A DNA stretch of 41,780 nt, taken from positions 1 through 41,780 of the forward strand of contig FLMG01001771.1 in the NCBI GenBank assembly GCA_900088475.1, in the 5' to 3' direction. Below, piece after piece: positions 11,310 to 21,847 of this stretch. Origin of the DNA: Hyphochytrium catenoides (Eukaryota > Sar > Hyphochytriomycetes > Hyphochytriales > Hyphochytriaceae). Numbering within the stretch: the first letter of the stretch is position 1; each line of letters starts with the position of its first letter. The translations under genes were made by a program, and so were the position numbers. The notes beneath the pieces are model-generated. The model saw only the letters and a list, made by a program, of their open reading frames with translations. It did not search any database and had not been told where the DNA came from.

Positions 11310-13055
11310 ATGGACGTGGTCGCTGTCCAAACTACCCCACCACAAAGTTCTGTCGTAACTACCCCACCACAAAGTTCTGTCGTTATATACAGGAATAGCT
11401 TCGGATCCCTATTAGAGATGCCAGAGAAGGAGAAGAATGAGATAGAGGCCATAGAGACTGCCAAAAAGCTAGCCAGGCGCCGGGCAATTTTTACCATTGG
11501 AGTTTGTCTGATACTTGTCATTGTCATCGTGGTCATCGTTCTGCCCTTCATCGCGCTCAACAGAGTAAAAGGAGGAAAAGTTGCGTTTAGCTCTTTTGAG
11601 GTACTAAGCCAGACAGACAGAAGCCACTTCGTTATCCGAGCTACGGGAGCCTTTCGGACATCTGGACCAATCATGTTTGCAACTGGGCTTGTGTTATACG
11701 ATAACCTGGAAGTAGTGCATGAGGATGCACTTCTGGCCACTGTATCCAACATAAGCCCGCTCAAATTGCACGGGAAAGACAGTGATGGTAACTATCTCTT
11801 CAGAGACGTACAGGCTTCGGTGCTGGTAAGAAGGGAAGAGTTACGGCGCCTCCAACTATACTATCTCCCAGGTTTTAGGGGTTCAGTCAACAGGATTAAA
11901 GCTCCTTGTAAACCTTGCCTTTGGAATGCCTCTGGTCTCCATTGAATATCAATTCCTGGCCTTCTTTGCTTCTGCAATTCGCTTTGCACTTAGCCCCCGT
12001 CTTCTTGACACAGGTGGAAAGTGAGAAAGAACTTCTGAAGCTCGCCGAATCGGCCATAAACGGCACCAATGATAAGCCTCTAATAGTTCACTTTAGCGGA
12101 CAAGCAGATGTGAAAGCAATCATTAGCTTTAACGGCATTGCGGTGGACAACGAACTCCCAGTCGACAGCTCGTCTCCGGCTGTAATGGGTAAGTGCCGCT
12201 TTTCTCGTAGGTGCCGCTCCTTCTCGAGCTTTATTATGGACTGATACGCCTGCCCCTTTTCACTCCCTTTCTTCAGACCTGATGAGTAAGGTGATAACCA
12301 TGGGAAAGAGCAACCTGCCTCCTGAGTCAGGACCAACTCTACCTATAGCGGATAGCGACCATGGAGAGAGCAAAAACTCATCAGAAGTTATGGACCCTGC
12401 TGAGCTTCCTGAAGGTCGTAACTACAGTGTCTCTCTCTCTATGGCTTCATTCCCAAGTAGAGACCTAAGGATCGTCTCCGGCTGTCGTGGAGATGTGCAA
12501 AACGGTAATGGGCTGATGTATCTAGTCCTTCAAGAGAGGTGTAATGGCGCCAAAGCATCTTCTCGTGCGCGATTGAAGACGTTCTCCGCGAGTGCAAGTA
12601 TCAAGCTACCCGGAGAAGGCATGGATGCCACTGGCGTGGTAACAGCCTTCTATTCTACATCTGTCTACCCTGGGGTGAAGCCGACGGAGCCCCAAGATGA
12701 GATAGACTTCGAGTTTAGAGGATTCAACAGCTCCTCAGTCCAGACTAACTACTTTGTTAGGGGCCTCGGCAATCATGAAAGGCAGCATGATCTTGGTTTC
12801 GATGGGAGAGCAGACTTTCACACATATTCTATAGAGAATAACGGTCAGCGGATCCAGTGGTTCGTGGATGGCAAGCTTATACGCTCGGAAGAAGAGAGAC
12901 TGACTCATTCCCAGTACATTTCCTACTCGATCTGGGATGGTGGCAGTGTAAGTGCCTCCACTACGAAGTGGGCAGGAGGAAATGTAAACTATAAACAGCG
13001 GGGCGAGTTCAGCATGATACTCAGCGCTGCATCAATCGCCGGAACTACCGGCTAG
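11310..13055 (+). CDS. membrane-anchored GH16 (Crh-like) transglycosylase with DUF3712/LEA2-like domain
   Basis: Three exons: start-11825, 12014-12188 and 12277-13055; introns are 188 and 88 nt and the frame is kept. From ATG 11310 the product is 489 residues (in-frame ATGs also at 11256 and 11265). Order: short cytosolic tail with two TTPPQSSVV copies; one transmembrane helix (FTIGVCLILVIVIVVIVLPF) after a KKLARRR stop, so type II; about 200 residues resembling DUF3712/LEA2-like beta-sandwiches, common in fungi; then a GH16 domain. The GH16 active-site motif DEIDFEF (12696-12716) has both catalytic Glu and the bridging Asp. Further GH16 marks are VQTNYFVRG, FHTYSIE, WFVDGKLIR and the WDGGS...WAGG pair, typical of fungal Crh chitin-glucan cross-linking enzymes. 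Likely role: wall polysaccharide remodelling outside the membrane. The substrate is not provable from sequence. Confidence 0.85.
11330..11383 (+). repeat. 27-bp perfect tandem duplication
   Basis: Two identical 27-bp copies, 11330-11356 and 11357-11383, encode TTPPQSSVV twice in the cytosolic tail of the GH16 protein. There is no mismatch, so the event is recent or kept homogeneous. Confidence 0.9.
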
Positions 13056-13203
13056 ACATTACTAGCAACCCTTCAAGAGGAGCGTGGATTATGACCAACT
13101 GGTTGTGAAAAGAAGACTTACACGGTGTCACCTTTAGGAGATGCCTTTCATCCGAACCAACGTCGGCATCAACACTCACCTATGTCTTGCAAAAATTGCT
13201 TCA

Positions 13204-14814
13204 TTACACTTTTGTCTCTACATGTAGAAGCTCTTTGAAGACATCATAGGCAGTCAGACTGATCCCTATGGCTATCGGGCCCTTGATCCAGTTCATGCTA
13301 AGGCCTTTGAAGAGGCCACGGCGGAAACCTTCTTCTTCTATCACTACCTTGGCAGTCTTTATCATCCCCATGTATTCTGCAGCGACAGCCGGTTCGCCCA
13401 TGCCAGGCTTTCTAACGCTGTGGGTCACATAACCAGCAGTCTGCTGCCGCCGCCGAATAACGTCCAATGGATAGGTGACAGATTGAGACACCAAACCAGA
13501 AATACCTCCACAGATAAGCTTCGCTATGGTTGGCAGCTTGAGGTAATGTAAAGAATCCTTATCGCCCTCCTTCGCAGAGTTGGCGGGAGGGAAGATAGCT
13601 TGACTGACAATTACATACTGCGAAAGTCCAGATCAAAGGAAGGTAGAGTTTTGTAAGGAGCGATCTATAAGTACACCCCCGGAGAGAAGATGGAATGGTA
13701 TCTATGACGACCACAGAGATGCGATGAAGAGATAGAAGTAGCGGTGACGGAGATGAACCTGAGGGAGACCAACCACAACGCCAAGAAAGCTGTGTATCTG
13801 AAGCGACAGAGCAAAAGGGTCTCAAGTGCCTACCTCCTTTTTAAGAAACTCATTAAGCGCAAAAGCAATACCTCCATAGAGGAAGACCCCGAGTACCGAG
13901 GGACCCATTCCTCGGAAAAGCGAGTTAAAGCCCTAGGTGACGGGTGGGCGTAAGCCTAAATTCTGTGTAGTGGAAGACTGTCGAAATAAACATACATCTT
14001 TCTCGATCATGTCCAGCGCAGAGCGGTAAAGAGATGTCTTTCTACCCGCCATTACAGCCAGCCTAGCCCTCATGACGTCCAAAGGATATGTGCAAGAGAC
14101 AGAGAGCACGCCCGCAAGGCCGCCAGCCAGAACCCTTGGTGAGCATATTCCAGATAAGGTGACAGAGGAAAACGGTAAGATAACTTTAGAGGTGGGGCTG
14201 GAGCCACATGATGCACTACCTCTGCACGTTCGTAAGTTCGTCCGGTCGTGAAGAGTGCCGATTGTATTCGAATAGTAGCCTTTTGAACTGATCATAACTG
14301 GCGTGCTGAATGCCGGCATAAGGGAGAATTCTATAGATGGCAAGACGGCAGAGGATTGTGCGGAAGAAGTTGAGAGGCAAGAGAAGCATTAGTCGCTAGG
14401 TGACCTTATACCTGTTGACGACCAGAGGGAAGGAAAGTGCCGCATTACCTAAGGACTGTTGGCAAATTCCCCCTCCATAAGGCTGTGACCCCATCACGTT
14501 GTACAATCGAACGCCCAATGATGAAAGCCTTCTTCAGAGAAAAGCGCTCTTTGGAAACCTTGGGAAAAACAAAAGAAGTTCAGTTGCAGTCTATCTTGCA
14601 TGGTATCCGCACTTTCTATTGCTATCTTCATGTGCAACCATCTACCGCCCTATGTCTCACGTACAGTCCATTTACCACCTACGGGCACATTTACCTGGAA
14701 TAGAATTTTCACGCGATCAAACGGGGCCACAGACGTCTTCGCGACCGCACCCGCCAAGCCGCCAGCGATAAGAGATTTGGAAATGATAAGGAGATCTGGA
14801 GACTTGTTCACACT
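13204..14814 (-). CDS. SLC25A42: mitochondrial carrier, CoA/adenine-nucleotide (SLC25A42) type; first exon not found
   Basis: Exons on the minus strand: 14814-14695, 14558-14449, 14330-14220, 14134-13996, 13932-13834 and 13557-13204. All five introns are GT-AG and keep frame, giving 310 residues plus a missing short N-terminus. The three carrier signatures are present: [21 protein letters not shown] and [12 protein letters not shown], each closing a repeat with Gly-rich helices. The sequences [29 protein letters not shown] and [16 protein letters not shown] match the SLC25A42 subfamily, which exchanges CoA and ADP or PAP across the inner mitochondrial membrane; the Leu5/SLC25A16 group is the nearest alternative. 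The first exon begins after a TTTAG acceptor in phase 0; its partner with the start codon must lie upstream, within or beyond the neighbouring gene. The gene converges on the GH16 gene (stops 148 bp apart). Confidence 0.9.
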
Positions 14815-14828
14815 CTAAACACATCAAA

Positions 14829-15664
14829 TTAGCGTCTTCCCACAGTGAAACCAGGGTCGAGCAGGACGAAGGCAAAGATGAGAGAATACAAGGTGAATCC
14901 GATAGTCAGAACACTTATGCAGAGCCACCTAAGGAACATAATAAATCAGAAGAGCAAACACGCCACATATACGCAGCACAGCCTCAGGCGGAAACAAGAG
15001 CGATAGGACGGAACGAACGCTCGTGGCGCTGACATAGTAGCTTCTATGACCTGCCGCGTGTGAAGTACCCGACTCTCCTCTACGTCAATGTGCTGCTCAT
15101 TCAGCCAAGCCAGATAAACACTCTCTAGGGCCCTTGGTGCCACATCTCTAATAGCGAGAAGGAGGCTACAAAATTGTTCAAAGCTCAAGGGAGGATTTGG
15201 CTCGTGCATTAGGTGCTTGGCCTTCATATTATCCCATTGCTGATCTGTCAGTTGAGATGTACCCTCAGCTTGGTTGTTGAAAAAGCTCTGTACATCTGAG
15301 AACTTGACAGTGCCGTCATACTCAGCCAATAAATCGTCATAGAACTCTCTCATAATATTCTCAACCTAGAGGAGATTTGGGGAGGGCAAGCGCGTTATTA
15401 GTCTACCGACGTACATCAATTGCGTGCGAAAACAACAAAAGCTGGGAGAGCAAGGGCAATCAGTCATCATAGTCTCACCTCTTTGGTCATTTGGAACTGA
15501 GGGTTATAACGGTATCGTTCGTCGTATGTGCCATCGGGTGAGGGGACTCTGATGGCGCTAGCACCTTCAGCCGCTGCCGTCCTGGCACGCTTTGACGCTG
15601 AGGCAAGGGCTGTTTTAGCGCCAACCTCTGATCGGGAACTGCTTTCTGTATTCGGGATGGCCAT
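14829..15664 (-). CDS. unknown protein with EF-hand-like helices and probable C-terminal membrane anchor
   Basis: Exons 15664-15479 and 15365-14962 join cleanly (GTGAGA donor, CTCTAG acceptor). The N-terminal 50 residues are Ala/Ser-rich. The middle has paired helices reminiscent of EF-hands (LLAEYDGTVKFSDVQSFF, PPLSFEQFCSLLLAIR), but canonical calcium loops are not evident. Reading straight on, the frame stops at TGA 14948-14946. In the same frame just after that stop lies a strongly hydrophobic segment (LCISVLTIGFTLYSLIFAFV) ending at TAA 14831-14829. A 33-nt intron (14961-14929) would remove the TGA and give 229 residues with a tail anchor. An intron starting earlier, at a weak donor, is an alternative. 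The start is the first ATG after an in-frame stop; an upstream exon is possible. I do not recognise the family. Confidence 0.45.
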
Positions 15665-17127
15665 AGATCCTATAGAATGGCCGATGCAGAAGGGTTTGTG
15701 CTCAGAGTCGCCTTTTGGACTGATCACTTCCTGCGAGATCGATAAGGCATTCTAGTACCAGAAACTCAAGTCTCTGTAATGCTTATAAGAACGTCCAGAA
15801 TGCTGGAGTGGCCTCACAGCTAAACTCTATCTCAGGCTATCCTTAAAACCGGCACAATTTCAGCCACCTTCTCAGACATGGCAGGTTTAGGCAACCATAG
15901 GATCAGCAGGAGCAACGTTTCAAAGAGCCTGTTCTACTGGACTGTCCTCACTCCTGAGCTCTGACTCCTTTAATTACCACGAGTGGACTCAAAGAGAAGG
16001 AGAGTCTCTTTGGGGTCCCAGGTCTCGGTCCTATCGGCAACTGCTGAAGGTCTGGGGATGTGAATGATGTGGTCGAGACATCGAGCCTGGAGAGCAGATG
16101 ACGAGAGTTTGTTGAGACGCGAAGAAGGAAACTTGGACGTCAAAAAAACTCCCATCCCAGTACAACCTTCCCCTATCTCTGAAAGATATTGAAATCTTTC
16201 ATTCTGAAGACTCTGATTGAAACTATGAAAGGATTGTACCGTCTTTTAATTCCGCCGAGCGTTGAACGTTGTCAATGCTCGTTAATTTCATTTCAGCTTT
16301 TTTTGCCCACGATAACTTTGTGCATAGACTGTAAGAGGTAGATCTAAGTAAGGCCTTCTTTAGTTGAACAGCAGCAGCAGAGAAGCTAGGCAAAGCCAGC
16401 GATGTTGGCCTTTGCATCATCGCAGCTGGACGGCTTTTCAAAGAGAGCTTTACCATAACATCATCTCTGTCCAGTCGGATTAGCAGGTACTCCTTCATCT
16501 CTCTAGAGTATATCAGAGTACTCGTCTTTGAAAGCTATTGGCATTTGCATACTGACTCGATGATTAGAGAAGAAAACATGCTTCGTATTAATAAAGCTTG
16601 AGGCGCATCATTTGGGGTGTTGAGGTCTCCATGCATTGGACCTCGTGGTGTTCTTCTTCTTATTTGTTTGAACATCTTCCCCAGCCTGCTTCCTGGACCG
16701 AGATAGTGGTTTGCCTGCCTCTCCTGAGACTACCGCAAGCCTTTAGAGAAGGAGGATGAGAAAGCACATGCCCGGTAATCGCCTCGAGATCAACATAAAA
16801 TCGTACAGCAGAAAGAGGGGAGCAAATGCGTTGTTGTCGGGATCTGAAGGACACCTCTAAGAAGAAGGACTTCTTAGCTCAACGGTCACGGCAAGGTGAT
16901 GTCGCTCTAGTAGGTCATAGCCATTCCATTGGTCTAGTGTTAGAAGAAGACAACGTAACACTCGTTTCTATAACATGCTTGACGTCATAAAAGTGTGTAT
17001 GATAGGAAATAGATTATGTTAAGCCTCGAACCTGTTGCCTGGTAGCGCATAACGAAGTGCCTAGGCGTACCAAGTCTGGATCAATGAAGCCACGCCTGAC
17101 AAACCTCATCCCCACTTCACCGCTCGC
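15665..17127. other. 1.5-kb region without a supported gene
   Basis: Two short minus-strand frames (16498-16223 from ATG, and 16155-15970) were examined. The first starts MKEYLLIRLDRDDVM and reaches a GTAAAG donor-like site, but no joining exon gives a recognisable protein. The rest is AT-rich spacer with no visible repeat or RNA gene. It should hold the 3' end of the methyltransferase gene and the promoter of the 14829-15664 gene. Confidence 0.45.
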
Positions 17128-18026
17128 TTAGCTCTGTCGAGACCCAGACTTTTGACAAACGTAAATGTAGTGTACGCTATTGGCGTCTTTCGCATCAGGA
17201 ACTGCTGCTGGGTTAACTGCAGGCTTCGGAACCGTTAGTGTGGTTACTGTCCAACCGTACTCATCATTCTCCAGGTGGTTCAAGCGTGTGTCTGGAACTC
17301 CGTAGGATACGACAAAGAAGACACCACCTGGCTTCAGTACCCGGGATACTTCCTGACACATCTTTGACACATTCGCAGTAGAATTTTCGCCGCATAGGAT
17401 GGAGTCCATTGTGCCCTGTCCGAGGTCTAGGATTCAGCATGCGTTGAAGTGTCGCAGATTCAACAAAACTGAGCTTACCTTGTCTACAACCGCATCAAAT
17501 GACTCGTCCGGAAACTCTAACTGACATACATTCATGACCTGCCAGATAAGACCTTGCTTATCTTTCAGCTTCTCTACCATGGCATCGATAACAGTTTTCG
17601 AGATGTCAATGTTGGTAATCCTCTTGTAGCCTGTCGCCCAAAGCAGGTCATAGCGCATTAGTGCACGTTCCGGTGAAGTTAGCCCGAAACCTTTTAACCG
17701 TACCATCATCCCACATATCTTCACTGAGACCTGTTGGGCAAGAGCTCCCCGTCAGTCAAGAGTCTCAGTCATTGCGGCGGGGAGAACAGGGTTGCTTACG
17801 TGAGTTTCCGCATCCAGACATAAGGATGGCGTCTTCCTTTTTGATATGCTGGCCGACGATGTCCTTTAGCCCAGAGTACCGCTGGTACCAGTCGAAAGGT
17901 TCAGGGTCGCTACGATACGAATGGGTTAGGGTGTTGTCAATAGAACAGTATGGGGTTAGAGGTGGGGTTAGAGGCTTACTTGGTATATCTCTCATCCCAA
18001 TAGGTAGCTTTCCCGTACTGTGCCAT
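17128..18026 (-). CDS. EEF1AKMT4: EEF1AKMT4-type protein lysine methyltransferase
   Basis: Five exons, 18026-17980, 17909-17800, 17730-17704, 17630-17479 and 17415-17128, keep frame through four introns of 63-73 nt and give 207 residues. Exon 3 is only 27 nt. The fold is a Rossmann class I methyltransferase. Visible marks are YWDERYTNDPEPFDWYQRYS at the N-terminus, AdoMet-binding motif I (ILMSGCGNS), the acidic residue closing strand 2 (ITNIDIS), motif FDAVVDKGTMDSIL, and VLKPGGVFFVVSYG. This set is diagnostic of the EEF1AKMT4/METTL13-N family, which methylates lysine of translation factor eEF1A in animals. The substrate in this organism is inferred. Motif I has Ser where most members have Leu. 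The protein is cytosolic, with no signal peptide. Confidence 0.83.
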
Positions 18027-18934
18027 GGCAGCTAATCTAAACGTAACTCAGGATGGCGGTACTAGATCGGGTGCGGGTGGCCAGGTGGCTAACAGTGGCA
18101 CAGATGATGGTCTAAAGGTGCCACAGATGATGGTCTCCGTGGAGTCTGTCGCTATGGAATGATAGACTTCCAAGGTACGAGGTAGCGGCGAGTGTCGGCG
18201 CACTTGATGAACAAACCCAGTCTCAATTATTGCGAAAGAGGCGCGCAAAACAATGCCACATACCCCAACCTCCACAACCAGGTAGGGGTGACTCGTGCCG
18301 AGGTTGAGTACCAACATGAGGACACTGTAAGAAGCGCCTCACCCCAGGGAAAGAGTTGACCCCCAATTGCTGTTTTGAGATGTTTTCCTATTATTGACAG
18401 TGCGGTAGACTGTTTACTGTTTACACAGTGATTTGATGGGGCAAAGAGGAGTGTGGAAGAGTCACCGAAACATTGCCGAAACAGCAAGAAAGCTCGATAA
18501 AGATTACTGCAGTAATAATAACAGAGCCTCTCCAAACCCTAACCATAAACTCTACAGATCTGTTATAGTACTAGTATCGGCTGCTCTCTGTCTGGCGGAT
18601 GCAAAATGAGAGAGACTCTCTACCCTCTGTTCGGAGAGACAAGAAGCTTCATGGCAGCCTTTCTGGTCCTTGGTTTCCTCCTACTACGGTAGTTCCGTAA
18701 GTTCCAAGAGCTGTTCCAAGGTGGCTAGGCGCATGTGGCAGGCATCGCGCAGTGCTCTGCAGCAAGCGCTGCAAGTGAATAGGATGTACTAGTAAACCCC
18801 ACCAAGTGAAGTCTGAACGGGATACTTTCGGTCATCATCTACTTAGAGATGCAGCTCAGCTCAACAAAGGCGCAGTCTGTACTTGAGTGGCTTAAGTTTG
18901 CATTCCCTTTTTGGCGCGGTCTATTTATTGGTGC
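18027..18934. other. intergenic spacer between two minus-strand genes
   Basis: About 900 bp holding the promoter of the methyltransferase gene and the 3' region of CFAP96. A 15-bp direct repeat (18099-18113 and 18122-18136, CACAGATGATGGTCT) sits about 75-110 bp upstream of the methyltransferase start codon; a role in transcription is possible but untested. No coding frame is supported. Confidence 0.5.
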
Positions 18935-20113
18935 TTAGACCTTGTGAATGTTGAGGGTCATAAGTTGAATGCTTCTAGTGAGCTTAGATTTTGGGCCCCC
19001 GCTTGGCTTGAATGGCTTTCTGGATTCGTCCCCCTCGCTCTCTTCATCCTCAGCCGTCGGCGGCTGTTTCTCAGGTCCTTCCGGTGGCATCTCAGCCGGA
19101 AATGTGCTAAAGAAGCTACCAATGGAGTGGTCAGTTCCCAGAATTCCTGCAGTCAAAACATGACGTTCTGGCTTACCCTCTGCTAGCTCCACCTGGTTTA
19201 AATGGCTTTGCGTCTGTCTTACTGCTATTGTCCTCCTTATCATTATTGGGCTGTTTCGCTTCTTCGATCAATGAAGACTTGGGTGACCCTACTGGTGCTG
19301 TCTCGGGTCTTTTCTCGAGAGACGCGACTCTGCCACCACCCGGTCTGAAAGGTTTTCTCTCACCGACAAGCTCATGATGCCGTCGTCGCTCCTCCTGTGA
19401 TGAGGTCTGGTCGTTAGATGCATATAAAAGAGATCAGAGATTTGAAGATGTGAATGACCTTTTGACGTTCAAGGTTAGCCTCAAATGGCCCCGCGTTATA
19501 CTCGTACGGTTTCCCAAGGGTTGTACCGGTATATCCAAAGCCGCCCTTTTTCAGTGGAGCTGTAACAATGTTCTTCTTCTCCAAAGGATCAGTAATTTTC
19601 TGTAAGCGACCACGAGGTTTGTACATTCCGTCTTCCACGTGCTCATATGGCGTCTTTTGAAAGCTTCCGGCATAGTCGCCAGGAGTCGCACTAACGTGAT
19701 GACGGATACGTCGTCAGAAAAATTAGAAATGCTAGTCCTTTTACGCGGCCAGCATCTTACCTTGTTCTAGCCGGACTGGAGTATCTAAAGCCATTCGACG
19801 TGAGAAACTTATTGCGTCCCTCTAACCTATATTGAGCCTCGGCCTTGTTCATATCTAAGTAGGAACCCTAAGATGCCGACATCAGATAAGCGATTGACCA
19901 CATAACTAGAGACATTGATAAATCCACCTTAAGCGCTATAAACTGGCGTGAGCTCGATCCCCAGTTATCACCAGTTTGCCCTGTCTTGGGAACCGTCGTA
20001 ACCACATTCTTGAGTCCTGGCTTATGAATCTCAGATCCTTGATTGGGATCCTTGTACTCATCGCCAACGCCAAGGTAGGCCGGTTGGCTGAATGAACCGT
20101 CTAAGGTTGACAT
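18935..20113 (-). CDS. CFAP96: CFAP96 (C4orf47/UPF0602) flagellar protein
   Basis: Exons 20113-19928, 19867-19761, 19690-19459, 19394-19177 and 19106-18935 keep frame through 60-70-nt introns and give 304 residues, near the 309 of the human protein. Family marks run in order: YLGVGDEYKDP near the N-terminus, GRNKFLTSNGFRYSSPAR, PLKKGGFGYTGTTLGKPYEY, two KPF(R/K)PGG motifs, SRGTFPAEMP and the C-terminal PFKPSGGPKSKLTRSI. Short Pro/Gly/Tyr repeats like these are typical of proteins that lie along axonemal or centrosomal microtubules. CFAP96 is associated with cilia in animals; its exact role is poorly known. The exon 3 donor is GTCATT, a weak match. A flagellated organism is implied. The start is an ATG with no upstream in-frame alternative examined. 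Confidence 0.85.
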
Positions 20114-21616
20114 GTTGGCACTTCAAGGCAATAGATGCGACCCCAAGTGTTGCAGTTTAGCGCTCAACTACCCCTGCTGCTCTATATCCACATTTTGACA
20201 GAAAGTGAGCCAAGTCACACCTCGTAATATGCACGTAACGTAGAAGCCAAGGACGATAGAGCCTGCCTGCTAACTTAGAAATACCTTACTTCAGACTGTT
20301 AGGCGCGACCATTCTTCCACGTCAATCAGTCCCAGAAACCCGAAAAATCTCTCTTGTTGGTCCCTTGTACAGAGCCAGCCATGTCAGACGAGAGCTTGTA
20401 AGGCTGATGCTAGCGCAGACCCATGTTACATCTGTGTGCAATAGTCCAGGCTCTAGCAACCTCTTCAGCCCCATCATCGAACCCCACTATGCTACACATC
20501 CGCAGCCCCCATCCCCCTCAGACGTCCCAGTGTGTCTCACAAGTTGTCTCACAGCTGTTTTTTGCAGCGGCGGGGGCTCTGTTAAGTTGGCTAGCTATAC
20601 TCACCAGCCACCAATTAGTGCTTGGACATGCAAGCTGTCAAAGCAGCGCTGTTCCATAGAACTACTACCTCATTACTAGGTCACCCAGCTGTCAGCCTTA
20701 GACTCAAGAAGATGCTGTAGAACTGTACAGGTGCATTAGGAGAGGCCTACAAGTACAGTATTGCTGCTTCCCAAACCAAAGAGGAGGACAGGACACAGCA
20801 ATCTCCGCATGGTGAGATGTAACCTCCGGAGGCTCGATAACTGAATCAGGACTTTAATGAAACCATTGTAAAGGTTATCACACACTCACAAACACACCAG
20901 AGAGCTCCCCCGGGAACGTTCCAGCCGCTACGTACAAGTACAACTCTTTGTCGCTACACAGGTTCTACAGCTGTACCAATAATTGTAGAACTACAGCACG
21001 AAAGAGCACATTGGAGTTCTGAAAGAGGGCATCATCTCACCCTCCACCCTCGGCCCCTGCACCCTGGGCTGCCAAGAGACCAGCACCTGGCCATGCTCTC
21101 TCCGGTCTCCGGTCACACAGGCAGGATCGAAAGCAAGCGTAGTACGGAGAAGGAATTTGACACTCATCAGTGAACTATTTACCTCCACTTATCAGTCATC
21201 GTCCGCCATACAGGTGCCGACCTCTCCATCCTTCCATCGAACTCCGCGTTCGATCGAACTCCACGGTCTCGTAAGGCACGGCGTGAGGACGAATAAGATA
21301 TGAGCTCTTTTACTGTTCGAAAGTCAAAGATCTCCTTGATGACACTACACTTAGCGAGTAGGAGACGGCCATGCTACCGCCACGCAGCTCAATCACATCT
21401 GATAGCTAGGCAAGCTAACAGCTCGTCTTCACTTCTAGTCCCACAACACAGCTACTAAATAGAGTCGTAGAGCACTAGATTCATCAAGAGAAGGTGACAT
21501 CGTCACGACCCTGTGTGTCTACGTAATTAGGCCACCGCGAAGGTCATCACCAACGCCGGTCTAGGTTGGCATCTACGGGATCAATTTTTCTTACAACGAA
21601 GGAAAAAGCTGTCATC
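20114..21616. other. 1.5-kb gene-poor stretch
   Basis: No supported coding frame. Around 20700-21000 there are several short GTAGAAC/GTTCTAC and TACAAGTACA-type words. An inverted pair with 8-bp arms (20962-20969 and 20984-20991) could form a weak hairpin. The strand switch from CFAP96 (minus) to the small plus-strand frame at 21617 suggests divergent promoters here. Confidence 0.45.
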
Positions 21617-21847
21617 ATGCGAGCATTTGCACGAGATCGATTTGAAACATTGTTAACATGGTCTCCAGCTCTCATTATGGAGGCTGCATGCTATACAATC
21701 GTGGTTCACTTCATAGCATTTGGTCTCTTTTTCCGGAAGGTCGACCAAGCATCCCTGGCTTACGCGAAAGAACAAAATTCGTCTGCAGCAGTGAAGGATT
21801 ATTCCGCAGTGCCATTTGATAGTCGGTTTGGTGGATACACCGCTTAA
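21617..21847 (+). CDS. possible small single-pass membrane protein, 76 residues
   Basis: From ATG 21617 the frame encodes a charged N-terminus (MRAFARDRFETLLTW), one hydrophobic stretch of about 20-25 residues (MEAACYTIVVHFIAFGLFF) stopped by RKVD, and a polar C-terminus ending RFGGYTA. The layout resembles small subunits of mitochondrial or ER membrane complexes, but I do not recognise a family. The frame stays open for 17 codons upstream of the ATG, so an upstream exon is possible. There is no splice evidence. Codon choice looks like the neighbouring real genes. Confidence 0.4.
   Translation: MRAFARDRFETLLTWSPALIMEAACYTIVVHFIAFGLFFRKVDQASLAYAKEQNSSAAVKDYSAVPFDSRFGGYTA

Noticed and set aside
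11186-11764. Minus-strand frame of 192 residues opposite the GH16 gene
   Set aside because: Antisense shadow; the plus strand carries a continuous three-exon product with a catalytic motif.
18940-18990. Alternative frame reading STYDPQHSQGLS at the CFAP96 C-terminus
   Set aside because: It looked repeat-like, but no donor connects it, and the main frame PFKPSGGPKSKLTRSI matches the family's C-terminus.
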